Below, piece after piece: positions 33,449 to 43,055 of a DNA stretch of 64,000 nt (within the stretch, counting starts at the first letter, position 1; the number at the start of each line of letters is the position of its first letter). The DNA comes from DASZBX01 sp035943635. GTDB lineage: Bacteria; Actinomycetota; Actinomycetes; Streptomycetales; Catenulisporaceae. Below the pieces are notes generated by a model. It saw only the letters and a list, made by a program, of their open reading frames with translations. It was not told where the DNA came from and did no database searches. The stretch covers positions 1 to 64,000 of the forward strand of contig DASZBX010000083.1 in assembly GCA_035943635.1 (NCBI GenBank), given 5' to 3'. The position numbers and the translations under genes are program-made.

Positions 33449-36400
33449 TTACCGACCGTCGCCGGTCGGGTTGCCGAGTTGCTTGTCGATGAAGTCGAAC
33501 ACCTCGTCCGGGGTGGCCTCGGCGAACCGTTCGGCCACGGCCAGGGCGCCGGGGCCGGGCGCCGGGGCGGCCGGGGCGTCGTCGCCGACCGCGGCCAGCA
33601 GGGCACGCAGCCGGGCCGCGATCACCGGACGGCGGGTACCGTCCCCGGCCGCGGCGGCGGCCAGCACCGCTTCGAGCCGGTCGAGCTCGGCCGCCACGTC
33701 GCCGTCCGGCGCGGGCCGTTCGAGCTCGGCCAGCAGGTACGCGGCCAGGTCGGTCGGGGTCGGGTAGTCGAAGACCAGGGTGGCCGGCAGGCTCAGCCCG
33801 GTCGCCGCGCCGAGCCGGTTGCGCAGCTCGACCCCGGTCAGCGAGTCGAAGCCGAGCTCCCGGAACGGGCGGGTCGCGGTGACCGCGTCCGGCCCGGCGT
33901 GGCCGAGCACGGTCGCGGCCTGGCGCCGGACCAGGTCCAGCAGGTGCCGCCCGCGCTTGGCCGGGGGCAGTGCGGCCAGCTGCCGGGCCAGGGCCCGGCC
34001 GTCGGCGGTGGAGTCCTCCGGGGCCTGGGCCGCGGACCGCAGGGCGCGCACCTCGGGCAGGTCCCCGATCAGCGGGCTGGGCCGGGTGGCGGTGAACTCG
34101 GGCACGAACCGGGGCCAGTCGACCGCGACCAGGGCCAGGGTCGGCGCCCCGGCCCGGACCGCCTGGTCCAGGGCGGCCACGGCCAGGTCCGGGTCCATCA
34201 TCGGCACGCCGAGCCGGCGCATCCGGGCCTTGACCGCCTCGGCCGAGCCCATCCCGCCGCCGTCCCAGGCGCCCCAGGCGACCGAGGTGGCCGGCAGGCC
34301 GGCGGCGTGCCGCTGGGCGGCGAGCGCGTCGAGGTAGGCGTTGGCGGCGGCGTAGTTGCCCTGTCCGGCCGCGCCGAAGGTGCCGGCCGTGGAGGAGAAG
34401 AGCACGAACCCGGACAGGTCGCGGCCGCCGGTCAGCTCGTGCAGCCAGCGCGCGGACGAGGCCTTGATCCGCAGCACCTCGGCGAAGCGCTCGGCGGTGA
34501 GCCCTTCGACCAGGCCGTCGTGCAGGACGCCGGCGGTGTGCACGACGCCGTCGACCGGGTACCGCTCCAGCAGCGCGGCCAGGGCGGCGCGGTCCCCGAC
34601 GTCGCAGGCCTCGATGTCCGTGCGCACGCCCGCGGCGGTCAGCTCGGCCAGCAGCTGCCCGGCGCCGGGGGCGTCCGGGCCGCGGCGGGAGACCAGGACC
34701 AGGTGCTCGGCGCCGTGTTCGGCCAGCCAGCGGGCCACCCGGGCGCCGAGGGCGCCGGTGCCGCCGGTGACCAGGACCGTGCCGTGCCAGGTCGGGCCCT
34801 GGTCCGCGGCCGGGGCGGCGGGTTCGGCCCGGCGCAGCCGGCGGGCGTAGAGGCCGGCGGCGCGCAGGGCGACTTGGTCCTCGGCGCCGGCCGGGTCGGC
34901 GGCGAGCACCGCGGCCAGCCGGCCGCCGGCCAGTCCGGCCGGCGGGCCGGCGGGCAGGTCGAGCAGGCCGCCCCAGCGGGCCGGCTGTTCGAGCGCGGCG
35001 ACCCGGCCCAGGCCCCAGACCATCGGGCCGACGTCGCCGACCACCGGGTCCGCGCCGCCGACCGCGACCGCGCCGCGGGTCAGCACCCAGACGCGGGCGT
35101 CGACGTCGAGATCGGCCAGGGCCTGGACGAGCGCGGTGGTCGCGGGCAGGGCGCAGGGCACCTCAGGGTGCTGCGGGTGCGGCCGCTCGTCGAAGGCGAG
35201 GGCGGAGACGACGCCGGACACGGTCCCGCAGTCGGCCAGGACCTCCAGGAGGGCGGCGGCGACCTGCGTGCGGTCGGCGGTGGCCGGGTCGGTGCGCACG
35301 ACCCGCACGTCCGCGCCCGCCTTGGTCAGCGCCGCGGCCAGGTCGGCCGAGGCCGCCGTCGCGGCGGACTCGACCAGCAGCCAGGTGCCGGTGAGCGCGA
35401 CCGGGCCGGGGTTGAGCGGGGTCCAGTCGGCCTGGTAGCGCCAGTCGTCGGCGGCGGCCGCATCCCGGTGCCGGCGCAGCCAGGAGGAGACGGCCGGGAC
35501 GACCAGGCGCAGCGGGTCCTCGCCGGTCACGGCCAGGGAGTCGGCGACGGTGTCCACGTCCGCGCGGGCGAAGGCGTCCCAGAGCTGTCCGGCCGCGGCG
35601 TCCTGCGGGCCGGAGTGGGCGGCGGGCGCGTCGGTGCGGGCCTCGGGCCAGTAGCGTTCGCGCTGGAAGCGGTAGGTCGGCAGGGTCACGTGCCCGGCCG
35701 GCCGGAACAGCGCGGTCCAGTCCGGGCCGGCGCCGTGCACGTGCAGGGTCGCCAGGGCCGCCAGCAGCGTCCGCGGCTCGGGCTGTCCGGCCCGGGCGGC
35801 CGCGGCGAACACGCCCTGCCCGCCCAGGCACTCGTCGGCCAGCGCGGTGAGCACGCCGTCCGGGCCGAGTTCGAGGAAGGTGTCGGTCCCGGCCGCGGCC
35901 AGGGCGGCGACGCCGTCGGCGAAGCGGACCGCGGCGCGCACGTGCCGGACCCAGTAGTCGGCGGTCGACAGCTCGGCGCCGGCCGGCTCGCCGGTCACGT
36001 TGGAGACGACCGGGATGGTGGCGGGCCGGTACTCGACGGTCTCGGCGACCCGGCGGAACTCCTCGAGCATCGGCTCCATCAATGGCGAGTGGAAGGCGTG
36101 GCTCACCGCCAGCCGCTTGGTGCGCCGGCCCAGGGCGGTGAAGTGCGCGGCGACCTGCTCGGCCGCCGTCCGGGTGCCGGAGACGACCGTGGAGCGCGGG
36201 GTGTTGCGGGCGGCGATGTCCACGCCGTCGGTCAGCAGCGGCTCGACCTCCTCGGCCGAGGCCTCGATCGCGATCATCGCGCCGCCGTCCGGCAGGGCCT
36301 GCATCAGCCGGCCGCGCGCGGCGACCAGCCGGACCGCGTCGTCGAGCCCGAACACCCCGGCCGCGTGGGCCGCGGCCAGCTCGCCGATCGAGTGGCCGAG

Positions 36401-39400
36401 CAGCCGCTGCGGGCGCAGGCCCAGGCCGGTGACGAACCGGTAGAGCGCGACCTCGACCGCGAACAGGGCCGGCTGGGCGTACTCGGTCCGGGCCAGGGCG
36501 TCGGGGTCGGCGAACACCAGCTCGCGCAGCGGGCGGTCGAGCACGCCGGCGAAGTGGGCGCAGACCTCGTCGAAGGCCTCGGCGTAGGCCGGGTAGGCGT
36601 CGTAGAGCCCGCGGGTCATCCCGGCGCGCTGCGCGCCCTGCCCGGTGAACAGGAAGGCGAGCGAGCGGCGTCCGGCCTCGGCGTGGAACGCTCCGCCGTC
36701 CGCTTCACCGCCGGCCAGGGCGTCGAGCGCGGTGAGCAGGCCCTCGCGGTCACCGGCCACGGCCGCGCCGCGGTGGCCGAAGACGGAACGGGCGGCCAGC
36801 GCTGCGGCCGCGGCGGCCGGTTCCAGGCCGGGCTCGGTGCGCAGGTGGGCGGCCAGCGCCGCGGCCTGGTCGCGCAGCGCCGGTCCGGTCTTGGCGGACA
36901 GGACCAGCGCGGTGGCCGACGGCGGGTCCAGCGGCGCGGGCGCCACGGCAACGGCGGGCGCGGCCTCGATGATCGCGTGCGCGTTGGTGCCGCTGATCCC
37001 GAAGGAGGAGACGGCCGCGCGCCGGGGCCGGTCGGTGTCCGGCCACGGCCCGGCCTCGGTGGCCAGCCGGACCGTGCCGGCGCTCCAGTCGATCCGGGTG
37101 GACGGGCGCGAGACGTGCAGGGTGGCCGGGACCAGGCCGTGCTGCATGGCCAGGACCATCTTCATCACCCCGGCCACGCCCGCGGCGGCCTGGGTGTGGC
37201 CGAGGTTGGATTTGACCGAGCCGATCAGCAGCGGCCGGTCGGCCGGGCGGTCCTGGCCGTAGGTCGCGATCAGGGCCTGGGCCTCGATCGGGTCGCCGAG
37301 CGAGGTGCCGGTGCCGTGCGTCTCGACCACGTCCACGTCCGCGGCGGCCAGGCCCGCGGCGGCCAGGGCCTGGCGGATCACCCGCTGCTGCGAGGGGCCG
37401 TTGGGGGCGGTCAGGCCGTTGCTGGCGCCGTCCTGGTTGACCGCGGTGCCGCGGACCAGGGCGAGCACCGGGTGACCGAGCCGTTCGGCGTCGGAGAGGC
37501 GTTCGAGCAGCAGCATGCCGACGCCCTCGGCCGGGCCGAACCCGTCGGCGTCCTCGGAGAAGGCCTTGCACCGGCCGTCCCGGGCCAGGCCGCGCTGCCG
37601 GCTGAACTCGACCAGCATCTCCGGGGTGGACATCACCACCACGCCGCCGGCCAGGGCCAGCGAGCTCTCCCCGGAGCGCAGCGCCCGGGCGGCCAGGTGC
37701 AGGGTCACCAGCGAGGAGGAGCACGCGGTGTCCAGGGTGACCGCCGGGCCCTCCAGGCCGAAGGTGTAGGCGATCCGGCCGCTGGCCACGCTCGGCGCGT
37801 TGCCGGTGCCCAGGTGGCCTTCGATGTCCTCGTCGGACAGGTGCAGCGCGGTGGTGTAGTCGTGGTAGCTCATGCCGACGTACACCCCGGCGTCGGAGCC
37901 GCGCAGGGTGTTCGGGTCGATCCCGGCCCGTTCGAACGCCTCCCAGGAGGTCTCCAGCAGCAGGCGCTGCTGCGGGTCCATCGCCATCGCCTCGCGCGGG
38001 CTGATCCCGAAGAACCCGGGGTCGAAGTGCGCGGCCTCGGGCAGGTAGCCGCCTTCGCGGGCGTAGCTGCGGCCGGCCTGGTCCGGGTCCGCGCCGAACA
38101 GGGCCTCGGCGTCCCAGCCGCGGTCCTGGGGCAGTCCGGCCACGGCGTCCACGCCGTCCGCGACCAGGTCCCAGAGCTGTTCCGGGGTGGTCACGCCGCC
38201 GGGGAAGCGGCAGCTCATCGCGATGATCGCGATCGGTTCGTTCTGCTGGGCGCCGGTCGCGGCGGCGGTGACGGCCGCGGCGGGCGCGTCGCCGAGGGCA
38301 TCGGCCAGTTCGGCGCCCAGGTGCGCGGCCAGCGCGGTGGCGTTCGGGTAGTCGAACACGAGCGTGGCCGGCAGGCGCAGGCCGGTGGCGCCGTTGATCC
38401 GGTTGCGCAGTTCGACCGCGGTGAGCGAGTCCAGGCCCAGGTCGCGGAAGGCCCGGTCGGGGTCGATCTCCTCGGCCGCGGTGTAGCCGAGCACCCCGGC
38501 GGCCTTGGTCCGGACCAGGTCGAGCAGGGTCGCGGCGCGTTCGGCCCTGGTGAGGGCGCGCAGCCGGGCGGCGAGTGAGTCGGTGTCCGCGGCGGCGGCG
38601 GTGGCGCCGGCCGCGACGATCCGGGCCACTTCGGGGATGTCGCTGATCAGCGGGCGCGGGCGGGCCGCGGTGAACGCGGCGACGAACCGCTCCCAGTCCA
38701 GGTCGGCCACGGCGAGGAAGGTCTCGTCGTGGTCCAGGGCCTGCTGCATCAGGGTGATCGCGAGCTCGGGCTCCATGTCCACCCCGCCGCGCCGGCGCAG
38801 CGCCTCGGCCACGCTCTGCCCGCCCATGCCGCCGCCGGACCAGTGGCCCCAGGCCAGCGAGGTGGCGGTCAGGCCCTGGCCGCGGCGGCGCTCGGCCAGC
38901 GCGTCCAGGAACGCGTTGCCGGGCGCGTAGTTGCCCTGCCCGGCCAGGCCGAGGGTGCCGGCGAAGGAGGAGAAGAGCACGAACGCGGACAGGTCCAGGC
39001 CGCGGGTGAGCTCGTCCAGGTTGACCGCGGCGTTGACCTTGACCCGCAGGGCGTTGTCGACCTGGTCCAGGGTGATCGCGTCGATCAGGTTGTCGTCGAG
39101 CACTGCGGCGGTGTGCACGACGGCGGTCAGCGGGCGCTCGGCCGGGATCCGGGCCAGCAGCGCGGCCAGGGCGCCGCGGTCGGCGGCGTCGCAGGCCTCG
39201 ATCGAGACCTCGGCGCCGAGCTGTTCGAGTTCTGCTTTCAGCTCGGCGGCGGCGGGCGCGTCCGGGCCGCGGCGGCTGGTGAGCAGCAGGTGCGCCGGGC
39301 CGCGGGCGGCGAGGTGGCGGGCCGCGTGGGCGCCGAGGGCGCCGGTGCCGCCGGTGATCAGCACGGTGCCGGACGGCTGCCAGGGCGCGCCGGTGGCGGC

Positions 39401-42400
39401 CGGGCGCGGGCTGCGCACCAGGCGCCGGGCGAAGGCGCCGGTGGCCCGCACGGCCACCTGGTCCTCGCCGTCCTCGCCGGCCAGGACGACGGCGAGCCGG
39501 GCCGCGGTGCGGTCGTCCAGGTCGGCCGGCAGGTCGACCAGGCCGCCCCAGCGTTCCGGGTGCTCCATCGCCGCGACCCGGCCCAGGCCCCAGACCAGGG
39601 CCTGGTGCGGGTCGTGCAGGAGGTCGGAGCGGCCGACCGAGACGGCGCCTTGGGTGGCGACCCACAGCGGGGCCTCGATGCCGCCGTCGCCGAGGGCCTG
39701 GAGCAGGGTGAGGGTGTGGGCCAGGCCGCGGGGCACTGCGGAGTCATCCCCGATGGCCAGGCTGTCGGCCGCGGCCAGAGAGAGGATGCCGCACGGCGCC
39801 GGGCCCTCGCCGATCGCCTCGGTCAGGGCCGCGGCCGCGGCGGCGCGGTCCAGCGCGCCGATCCGGACCGGGACCGGGGTCTGGAAGGCCGGGGCGAGCG
39901 CGGCGAACAGGGCGTCGGCGTCAATCTGGGCGTCGGCGCCGTCGCCCGGGAGGACGACCAGCCAGGTGCCGTCGACCGGGCGGCCGGTCCGGTTCGCCAG
40001 CGGCTTCCACTGCCCGGTGTAGCGCCAGGAGTCGACCCGGCTGCCGACCTGTTCCCGGCTGCGCCAGGCGGAGAGCGCGGGCAGCAGCGCGTCCAGGGAG
40101 GCCAGGTCCTGCGGGCGGTCGACCGCGAGGGTGCGGGCGGCCGCGTCCAGGTCACCGGCCTCGATCGCCTGCCACAGGGCGCTCTCGGCCGCGGTGGCGC
40201 CGGCCGGGGCCTGCGCCGCGGCGGGCGGCAGCACCCAGTAGTGCTGGCGCTGGAACGGGTAGGTCGGCAGCTCCAGGCCCGGGTCCCGTACCGGGATCAC
40301 GGCCGGCCAGTCCACCTCGGCCCCGTGCGCCCAGGCGGCCGCGAGCGAGGTGCGGAACCTTCGCTGCGAGCCGTCCCCGCGGCTGATCGAGCCGATCACC
40401 CGGGCGCCGGACGACGCCGCGTCCTCGAAGGTGTCCTGCAGCGACGCGGTGAGCACCGGGTGCGGGGCGGACTCGAGGAACAGGTGGTGGCCCTCGGCCA
40501 GCAGGGCGCGGGTGATCCGCTCGAACTCGACCGGTTCGCGGGCGTTGCGGTACCAGTACTCGGAATCCAGGGCGGTGGTGTCCAGCAGCCCGCCGGTGAC
40601 CGTGGAGTAGAACGGCACGGTGCCCGGCCGGCCGGTGACCGGGGCCAGGCACTCGGCCATGTCCGCGCGCAGCCGCTCGACCAGGGCGCAGTGCCCGGGC
40701 GCGTCCACGCCCGGGATCCGCCGGGCCCACACGCCCTCGGCGTTGCACTGCTCGACCAGTTCGGCCAGGGCCTCGGCCGCGCCGGACACGGTGGTGGTGT
40801 TCGGGCTGTTGACCGCGGCGATCGACAGGGCGCCGGACCAGGCCTCCAGCCGGGGGGCGAGCTCGGCGGCGGGCAGCCGGACCGAGGCCATCGCGCCGGA
40901 GCCGGACAGTTGCAGCCACAGCTTGCTGCGCAGCGCCACGATCCGTGCGGCGTCGGCCAGGGACAACCCGCCGGCCACGTACGCCGCGGCGATCTCGCCC
41001 TGGGAGTGGCCGACCACGGCGGCCGGCTCCACGCCGTGCGCGCGCCAGAGCGCGGCCAGCGAGACCATCATCGTGAACAGGGTCGGCTGGGCCACGTCGA
41101 TCCGGTCCAGCGACGGCGCGCCGGGCGCCTCGCGCAGCACGTCCAGGACGGACCAGTCCACGAACTCGCGCAGCGCCGCGTCGCACTCGGCCACCGCGGC
41201 GGCGAACGCGGGCTCGGACTCCAGCAGGGCCGGGGCCATCCCGGCCCACTGCGAGCCCTGGCCGGGGAAGACGAAGACCGGGCGGCCGGGCCGGGCCGGC
41301 CCGGCCGCGGTGCCGGCCGGCTGCTCCCCCGCGGCCAGCTCGGCCAGGCCCGCGCGCAGCCCGGCCAGGTCGTCGGCGACGACCCCGGCCCGGTGCTCGA
41401 GCGCGGCCCGGCCGTGGGCCAGGCCGGCGGCGACCGCGGCCGGGTCGAGCTCGGGGTGCTCGTCGATGAGCTGGACCAGTTGCCCGGCCTGGGCGCGCAG
41501 CGCGGCCTCGCCGCGGGCCGAGAACAGCCACGGCAGGGCGCCGGAGCCGGCCGCGGACTCGGCGGCGGGCTCGACAGAGGAATCAGGGTCCGGTGATGCG
41601 GTGTCCTCGGCGGGCTCGGGTTCGGGGGCCTGCTCCAGGATCGTGTGCACGTTCGTGCCGCTGACCCCGAAGGCGGAGACCGCCGCGCGCCGCGGCCGGC
41701 CGAGCTCGGGCCAGGGCCGGGTCTCGGTCAGCAGCCGCACCGCGCCCGCGGACCAGTCCACGTGCGGGGTCGGCGCGTCCACGTGCAGGGTGGCCGGCAG
41801 GGTGGCGTGCCGCAGGGCCATCACCATCTTGATCACGCCGACCACGCCGGCCGCGGCCTGGGTGTGGCCGAGGTTGGATTTGACCGAGCCGAGCCACAAC
41901 GGCTGGTCCTCGGGCCGGCCCGCGCCGTAGGTGGACAGCAGGGCCTGGGCTTCGATCGGGTCGCCCAGGGCGGTGCCGGTGCCGTGCGCCTCGACCACGT
42001 CCACATCCGCGGTGCGCAGCCGGGCGTTGGCCAGGGCGCCGCGGATGACGCGCTGCTGGGCCGGGCCGTTCGGGGCGGTCAGGCCGTTGGACGCGCCGTC
42101 CTGGTTGATCGCGCTGCCGCGGACCAGGGCGAGCACCGGGTGACCGTTGCGCTTGGCGTCGGACAGGCGCTCGACCAGCAGCACCCCGGCGCCCTCGCCC
42201 CAGCCGGTGCCGGCCGCCGCGGCCGCGAAGGCGCGGACCCGGCCCTGCGAGTCCATCCCGCGCTGCCGGCTGAGCTCGATGAACGGGCGCGGAGTGGACA
42301 TCACGGTCACCCCGCCGACCAGGGCGAGGGAGCACTCCTCGGCCCGCAGCGCCTGCACCGCGAGGTGCAGCGCCACCAGGGACGCGGAGCACGCCGTGTC

Positions 42401-43006
42401 GACCGTGACCGCCGGGCCCTCGAAGCCGAACGCGTAGGACAGCCGGCCGGAGACGACCGCGGCCGAGGTCCCGGTGCCGGCGAAGCTCTCCATGTCCGCG
42501 TCGCCCTGCCCGGTCGAGCTGGCGTAGTCCTGGCCGTTGGTGCCGACGTACACGCCGGTGCGCGGGCCGCGGGCCGAGGTCGGGTCGATCCCGGCCCGCT
42601 CGAACGCCTCCCACGCGGTCTCCAGCAGCAACCGCTGCTGCGGATCCATCACCAGGGCCTCGCGCGGGCTGATCCCGAAGAACGCCGGGTCGAACTCGCC
42701 CGCGTCGTAGACGAACGCGCCCTCGCGCACATAGGTGTGCCCCGGGCGGTCCGGGTCCGGGTCGTAGAGCCGGTCCAGGTCCCAGCCGCGGTCGGCCGGG
42801 AAGGGGCCGACCGCGTCGACCCCGTCGGCCACCAGGCGCCACAGGTCCTCGGGCCCGCGCACCCCGCCGGGGAACCGGCAGCCCACCGACACGATCGCGA
42901 TCGGCTCCTGCTCGCGTTCGGCCGCGGCGGCCAGCCGGTCCCTGGTCTCGCCCAGTTCCCGGGTGACCTGCCTGAGGTACTGCCGCAGCTTGTCTTCGTT
43001 GGACAT
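33449..43006 (-). CDS. Modular type I polyketide synthase, modules 4-5 (gene C)
   Basis: A 3,185-residue bimodular synthase, each module KS-AT-KR-ACP, with no DH or ER, so both steps should give hydroxyls. The start ATG at 43,006 follows AGGTGG at 6-nt spacing. MSNEDKLRQYLRQVTRELG is the N-terminal coiled-coil docking type, and the C-terminus TPDEVFDFIDKQLG is the matching tail for gene D. The gap to gene B is 49 nt. The first AT is the only one in the window whose specificity signature is neither HAFH (malonyl) nor YASH (methylmalonyl): it reads VDAPGHCALVE. It keeps GHSQGE, which groups it with branched-extender ATs. The second AT is malonyl type. Both KRs keep a catalytic Tyr. Confidence 0.97.
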   Translation of the reverse strand: MSNEDKLRQYLRQVTRELGETRDRLAAAAEREQEPIAIVSVGCRFPGGVRGPEDLWRLVADGVDAVGPFPADRGWDLDRLYDPDPDRPGHTYVREGAFVYDAGEFDPAFFGISPREALVMDPQQRLLLETAWEAFERAGIDPTSARGPRTGVYVGTNGQDYASSTGQGDADMESFAGTGTSAAVVSGRLSYAFGFEGPAVTVDTACSASLVALHLAVQALRAEECSLALVGGVTVMSTPRPFIELSRQRGMDSQGRVRAFAAAAAGTGWGEGAGVLLVERLSDAKRNGHPVLALVRGSAINQDGASNGLTAPNGPAQQRVIRGALANARLRTADVDVVEAHGTGTALGDPIEAQALLSTYGAGRPEDQPLWLGSVKSNLGHTQAAAGVVGVIKMVMALRHATLPATLHVDAPTPHVDWSAGAVRLLTETRPWPELGRPRRAAVSAFGVSGTNVHTILEQAPEPEPAEDTASPDPDSSVEPAAESAAGSGALPWLFSARGEAALRAQAGQLVQLIDEHPELDPAAVAAGLAHGRAALEHRAGVVADDLAGLRAGLAELAAGEQPAGTAAGPARPGRPVFVFPGQGSQWAGMAPALLESEPAFAAAVAECDAALREFVDWSVLDVLREAPGAPSLDRIDVAQPTLFTMMVSLAALWRAHGVEPAAVVGHSQGEIAAAYVAGGLSLADAARIVALRSKLWLQLSGSGAMASVRLPAAELAPRLEAWSGALSIAAVNSPNTTTVSGAAEALAELVEQCNAEGVWARRIPGVDAPGHCALVERLRADMAECLAPVTGRPGTVPFYSTVTGGLLDTTALDSEYWYRNAREPVEFERITRALLAEGHHLFLESAPHPVLTASLQDTFEDAASSGARVIGSISRGDGSQRRFRTSLAAAWAHGAEVDWPAVIPVRDPGLELPTYPFQRQHYWVLPPAAAQAPAGATAAESALWQAIEAGDLDAAARTLAVDRPQDLASLDALLPALSAWRSREQVGSRVDSWRYTGQWKPLANRTGRPVDGTWLVVLPGDGADAQIDADALFAALAPAFQTPVPVRIGALDRAAAAAALTEAIGEGPAPCGILSLAAADSLAIGDDSAVPRGLAHTLTLLQALGDGGIEAPLWVATQGAVSVGRSDLLHDPHQALVWGLGRVAAMEHPERWGGLVDLPADLDDRTAARLAVVLAGEDGEDQVAVRATGAFARRLVRSPRPAATGAPWQPSGTVLITGGTGALGAHAARHLAARGPAHLLLTSRRGPDAPAAAELKAELEQLGAEVSIEACDAADRGALAALLARIPAERPLTAVVHTAAVLDDNLIDAITLDQVDNALRVKVNAAVNLDELTRGLDLSAFVLFSSFAGTLGLAGQGNYAPGNAFLDALAERRRGQGLTATSLAWGHWSGGGMGGQSVAEALRRRGGVDMEPELAITLMQQALDHDETFLAVADLDWERFVAAFTAARPRPLISDIPEVARIVAAGATAAAADTDSLAARLRALTRAERAATLLDLVRTKAAGVLGYTAAEEIDPDRAFRDLGLDSLTAVELRNRINGATGLRLPATLVFDYPNATALAAHLGAELADALGDAPAAAVTAAATGAQQNEPIAIIAMSCRFPGGVTTPEQLWDLVADGVDAVAGLPQDRGWDAEALFGADPDQAGRSYAREGGYLPEAAHFDPGFFGISPREAMAMDPQQRLLLETSWEAFERAGIDPNTLRGSDAGVYVGMSYHDYTTALHLSDEDIEGHLGTGNAPSVASGRIAYTFGLEGPAVTLDTACSSSLVTLHLAARALRSGESSLALAGGVVVMSTPEMLVEFSRQRGLARDGRCKAFSEDADGFGPAEGVGMLLLERLSDAERLGHPVLALVRGTAVNQDGASNGLTAPNGPSQQRVIRQALAAAGLAAADVDVVETHGTGTSLGDPIEAQALIATYGQDRPADRPLLIGSVKSNLGHTQAAAGVAGVMKMVLAMQHGLVPATLHVSRPSTRIDWSAGTVRLATEAGPWPDTDRPRRAAVSSFGISGTNAHAIIEAAPAVAVAPAPLDPPSATALVLSAKTGPALRDQAAALAAHLRTEPGLEPAAAAAALAARSVFGHRGAAVAGDREGLLTALDALAGGEADGGAFHAEAGRRSLAFLFTGQGAQRAGMTRGLYDAYPAYAEAFDEVCAHFAGVLDRPLRELVFADPDALARTEYAQPALFAVEVALYRFVTGLGLRPQRLLGHSIGELAAAHAAGVFGLDDAVRLVAARGRLMQALPDGGAMIAIEASAEEVEPLLTDGVDIAARNTPRSTVVSGTRTAAEQVAAHFTALGRRTKRLAVSHAFHSPLMEPMLEEFRRVAETVEYRPATIPVVSNVTGEPAGAELSTADYWVRHVRAAVRFADGVAALAAAGTDTFLELGPDGVLTALADECLGGQGVFAAAARAGQPEPRTLLAALATLHVHGAGPDWTALFRPAGHVTLPTYRFQRERYWPEARTDAPAAHSGPQDAAAGQLWDAFARADVDTVADSLAVTGEDPLRLVVPAVSSWLRRHRDAAAADDWRYQADWTPLNPGPVALTGTWLLVESAATAASADLAAALTKAGADVRVVRTDPATADRTQVAAALLEVLADCGTVSGVVSALAFDERPHPQHPEVPCALPATTALVQALADLDVDARVWVLTRGAVAVGGADPVVGDVGPMVWGLGRVAALEQPARWGGLLDLPAGPPAGLAGGRLAAVLAADPAGAEDQVALRAAGLYARRLRRAEPAAPAADQGPTWHGTVLVTGGTGALGARVARWLAEHGAEHLVLVSRRGPDAPGAGQLLAELTAAGVRTDIEACDVGDRAALAALLERYPVDGVVHTAGVLHDGLVEGLTAERFAEVLRIKASSARWLHELTGGRDLSGFVLFSSTAGTFGAAGQGNYAAANAYLDALAAQRHAAGLPATSVAWGAWDGGGMGSAEAVKARMRRLGVPMMDPDLAVAALDQAVRAGAPTLALVAVDWPRFVPEFTATRPSPLIGDLPEVRALRSAAQAPEDSTADGRALARQLAALPPAKRGRHLLDLVRRQAATVLGHAGPDAVTATRPFRELGFDSLTGVELRNRLGAATGLSLPATLVFDYPTPTDLAAYLLAELERPAPDGDVAAELDRLEAVLAAAAAGDGTRRPVIAARLRALLAAVGDDAPAAPAPGPGALAVAERFAEATPDEVFDFIDKQLGNPTGDGR
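33692..38233 (-). other. PKS module 5: KS-AT(malonyl)-KR-ACP
   Basis: Gene C residues: KS Cys1762 (DTACSSS); AT Ser2206 (GHSIGE) and HAFH 2303-2306, malonyl type; KR with GVLHDGL, a variant of the B-type LDD motif that keeps the final Asp, and NYAAANAY; ACP Ser3055 in GFDSL. Confidence 0.9.
38297..42910 (-). other. PKS module 4: KS-AT(unusual, APGH)-KR-ACP
   Basis: Gene C residues: KS Cys206 in DTACSAS; AT Ser668 in GHSQGE; specificity motif APGH at 769-772 (40,691-40,702); NSPNTTTVSG where NGPSSTVISG-like sequence is usual; KR with HTAAVLDD (an Ala replaces the normal Gly) and NYAPGNAF; ACP Ser1527 in GLDSL. Ethylmalonyl-specific ATs are known with TAGH-like variants at this site, so an ethylmalonyl or other alkylmalonyl extender is the best guess. 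Confidence 0.85.
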
Positions 43007-43055
43007 CCGTTGCCACCTAGTCTTCTTCGGTTCCCGGCCCGTACGGGGTCGATGA

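Noticed and set aside
22308..43006. A possible CRISPR array or mobile element because of repeated sequence
   Set aside because: The repeats are PKS domain homologies spaced at module length (about 4.5-6 kb). I saw no short spaced repeats, transposase or terminal inverted repeats.
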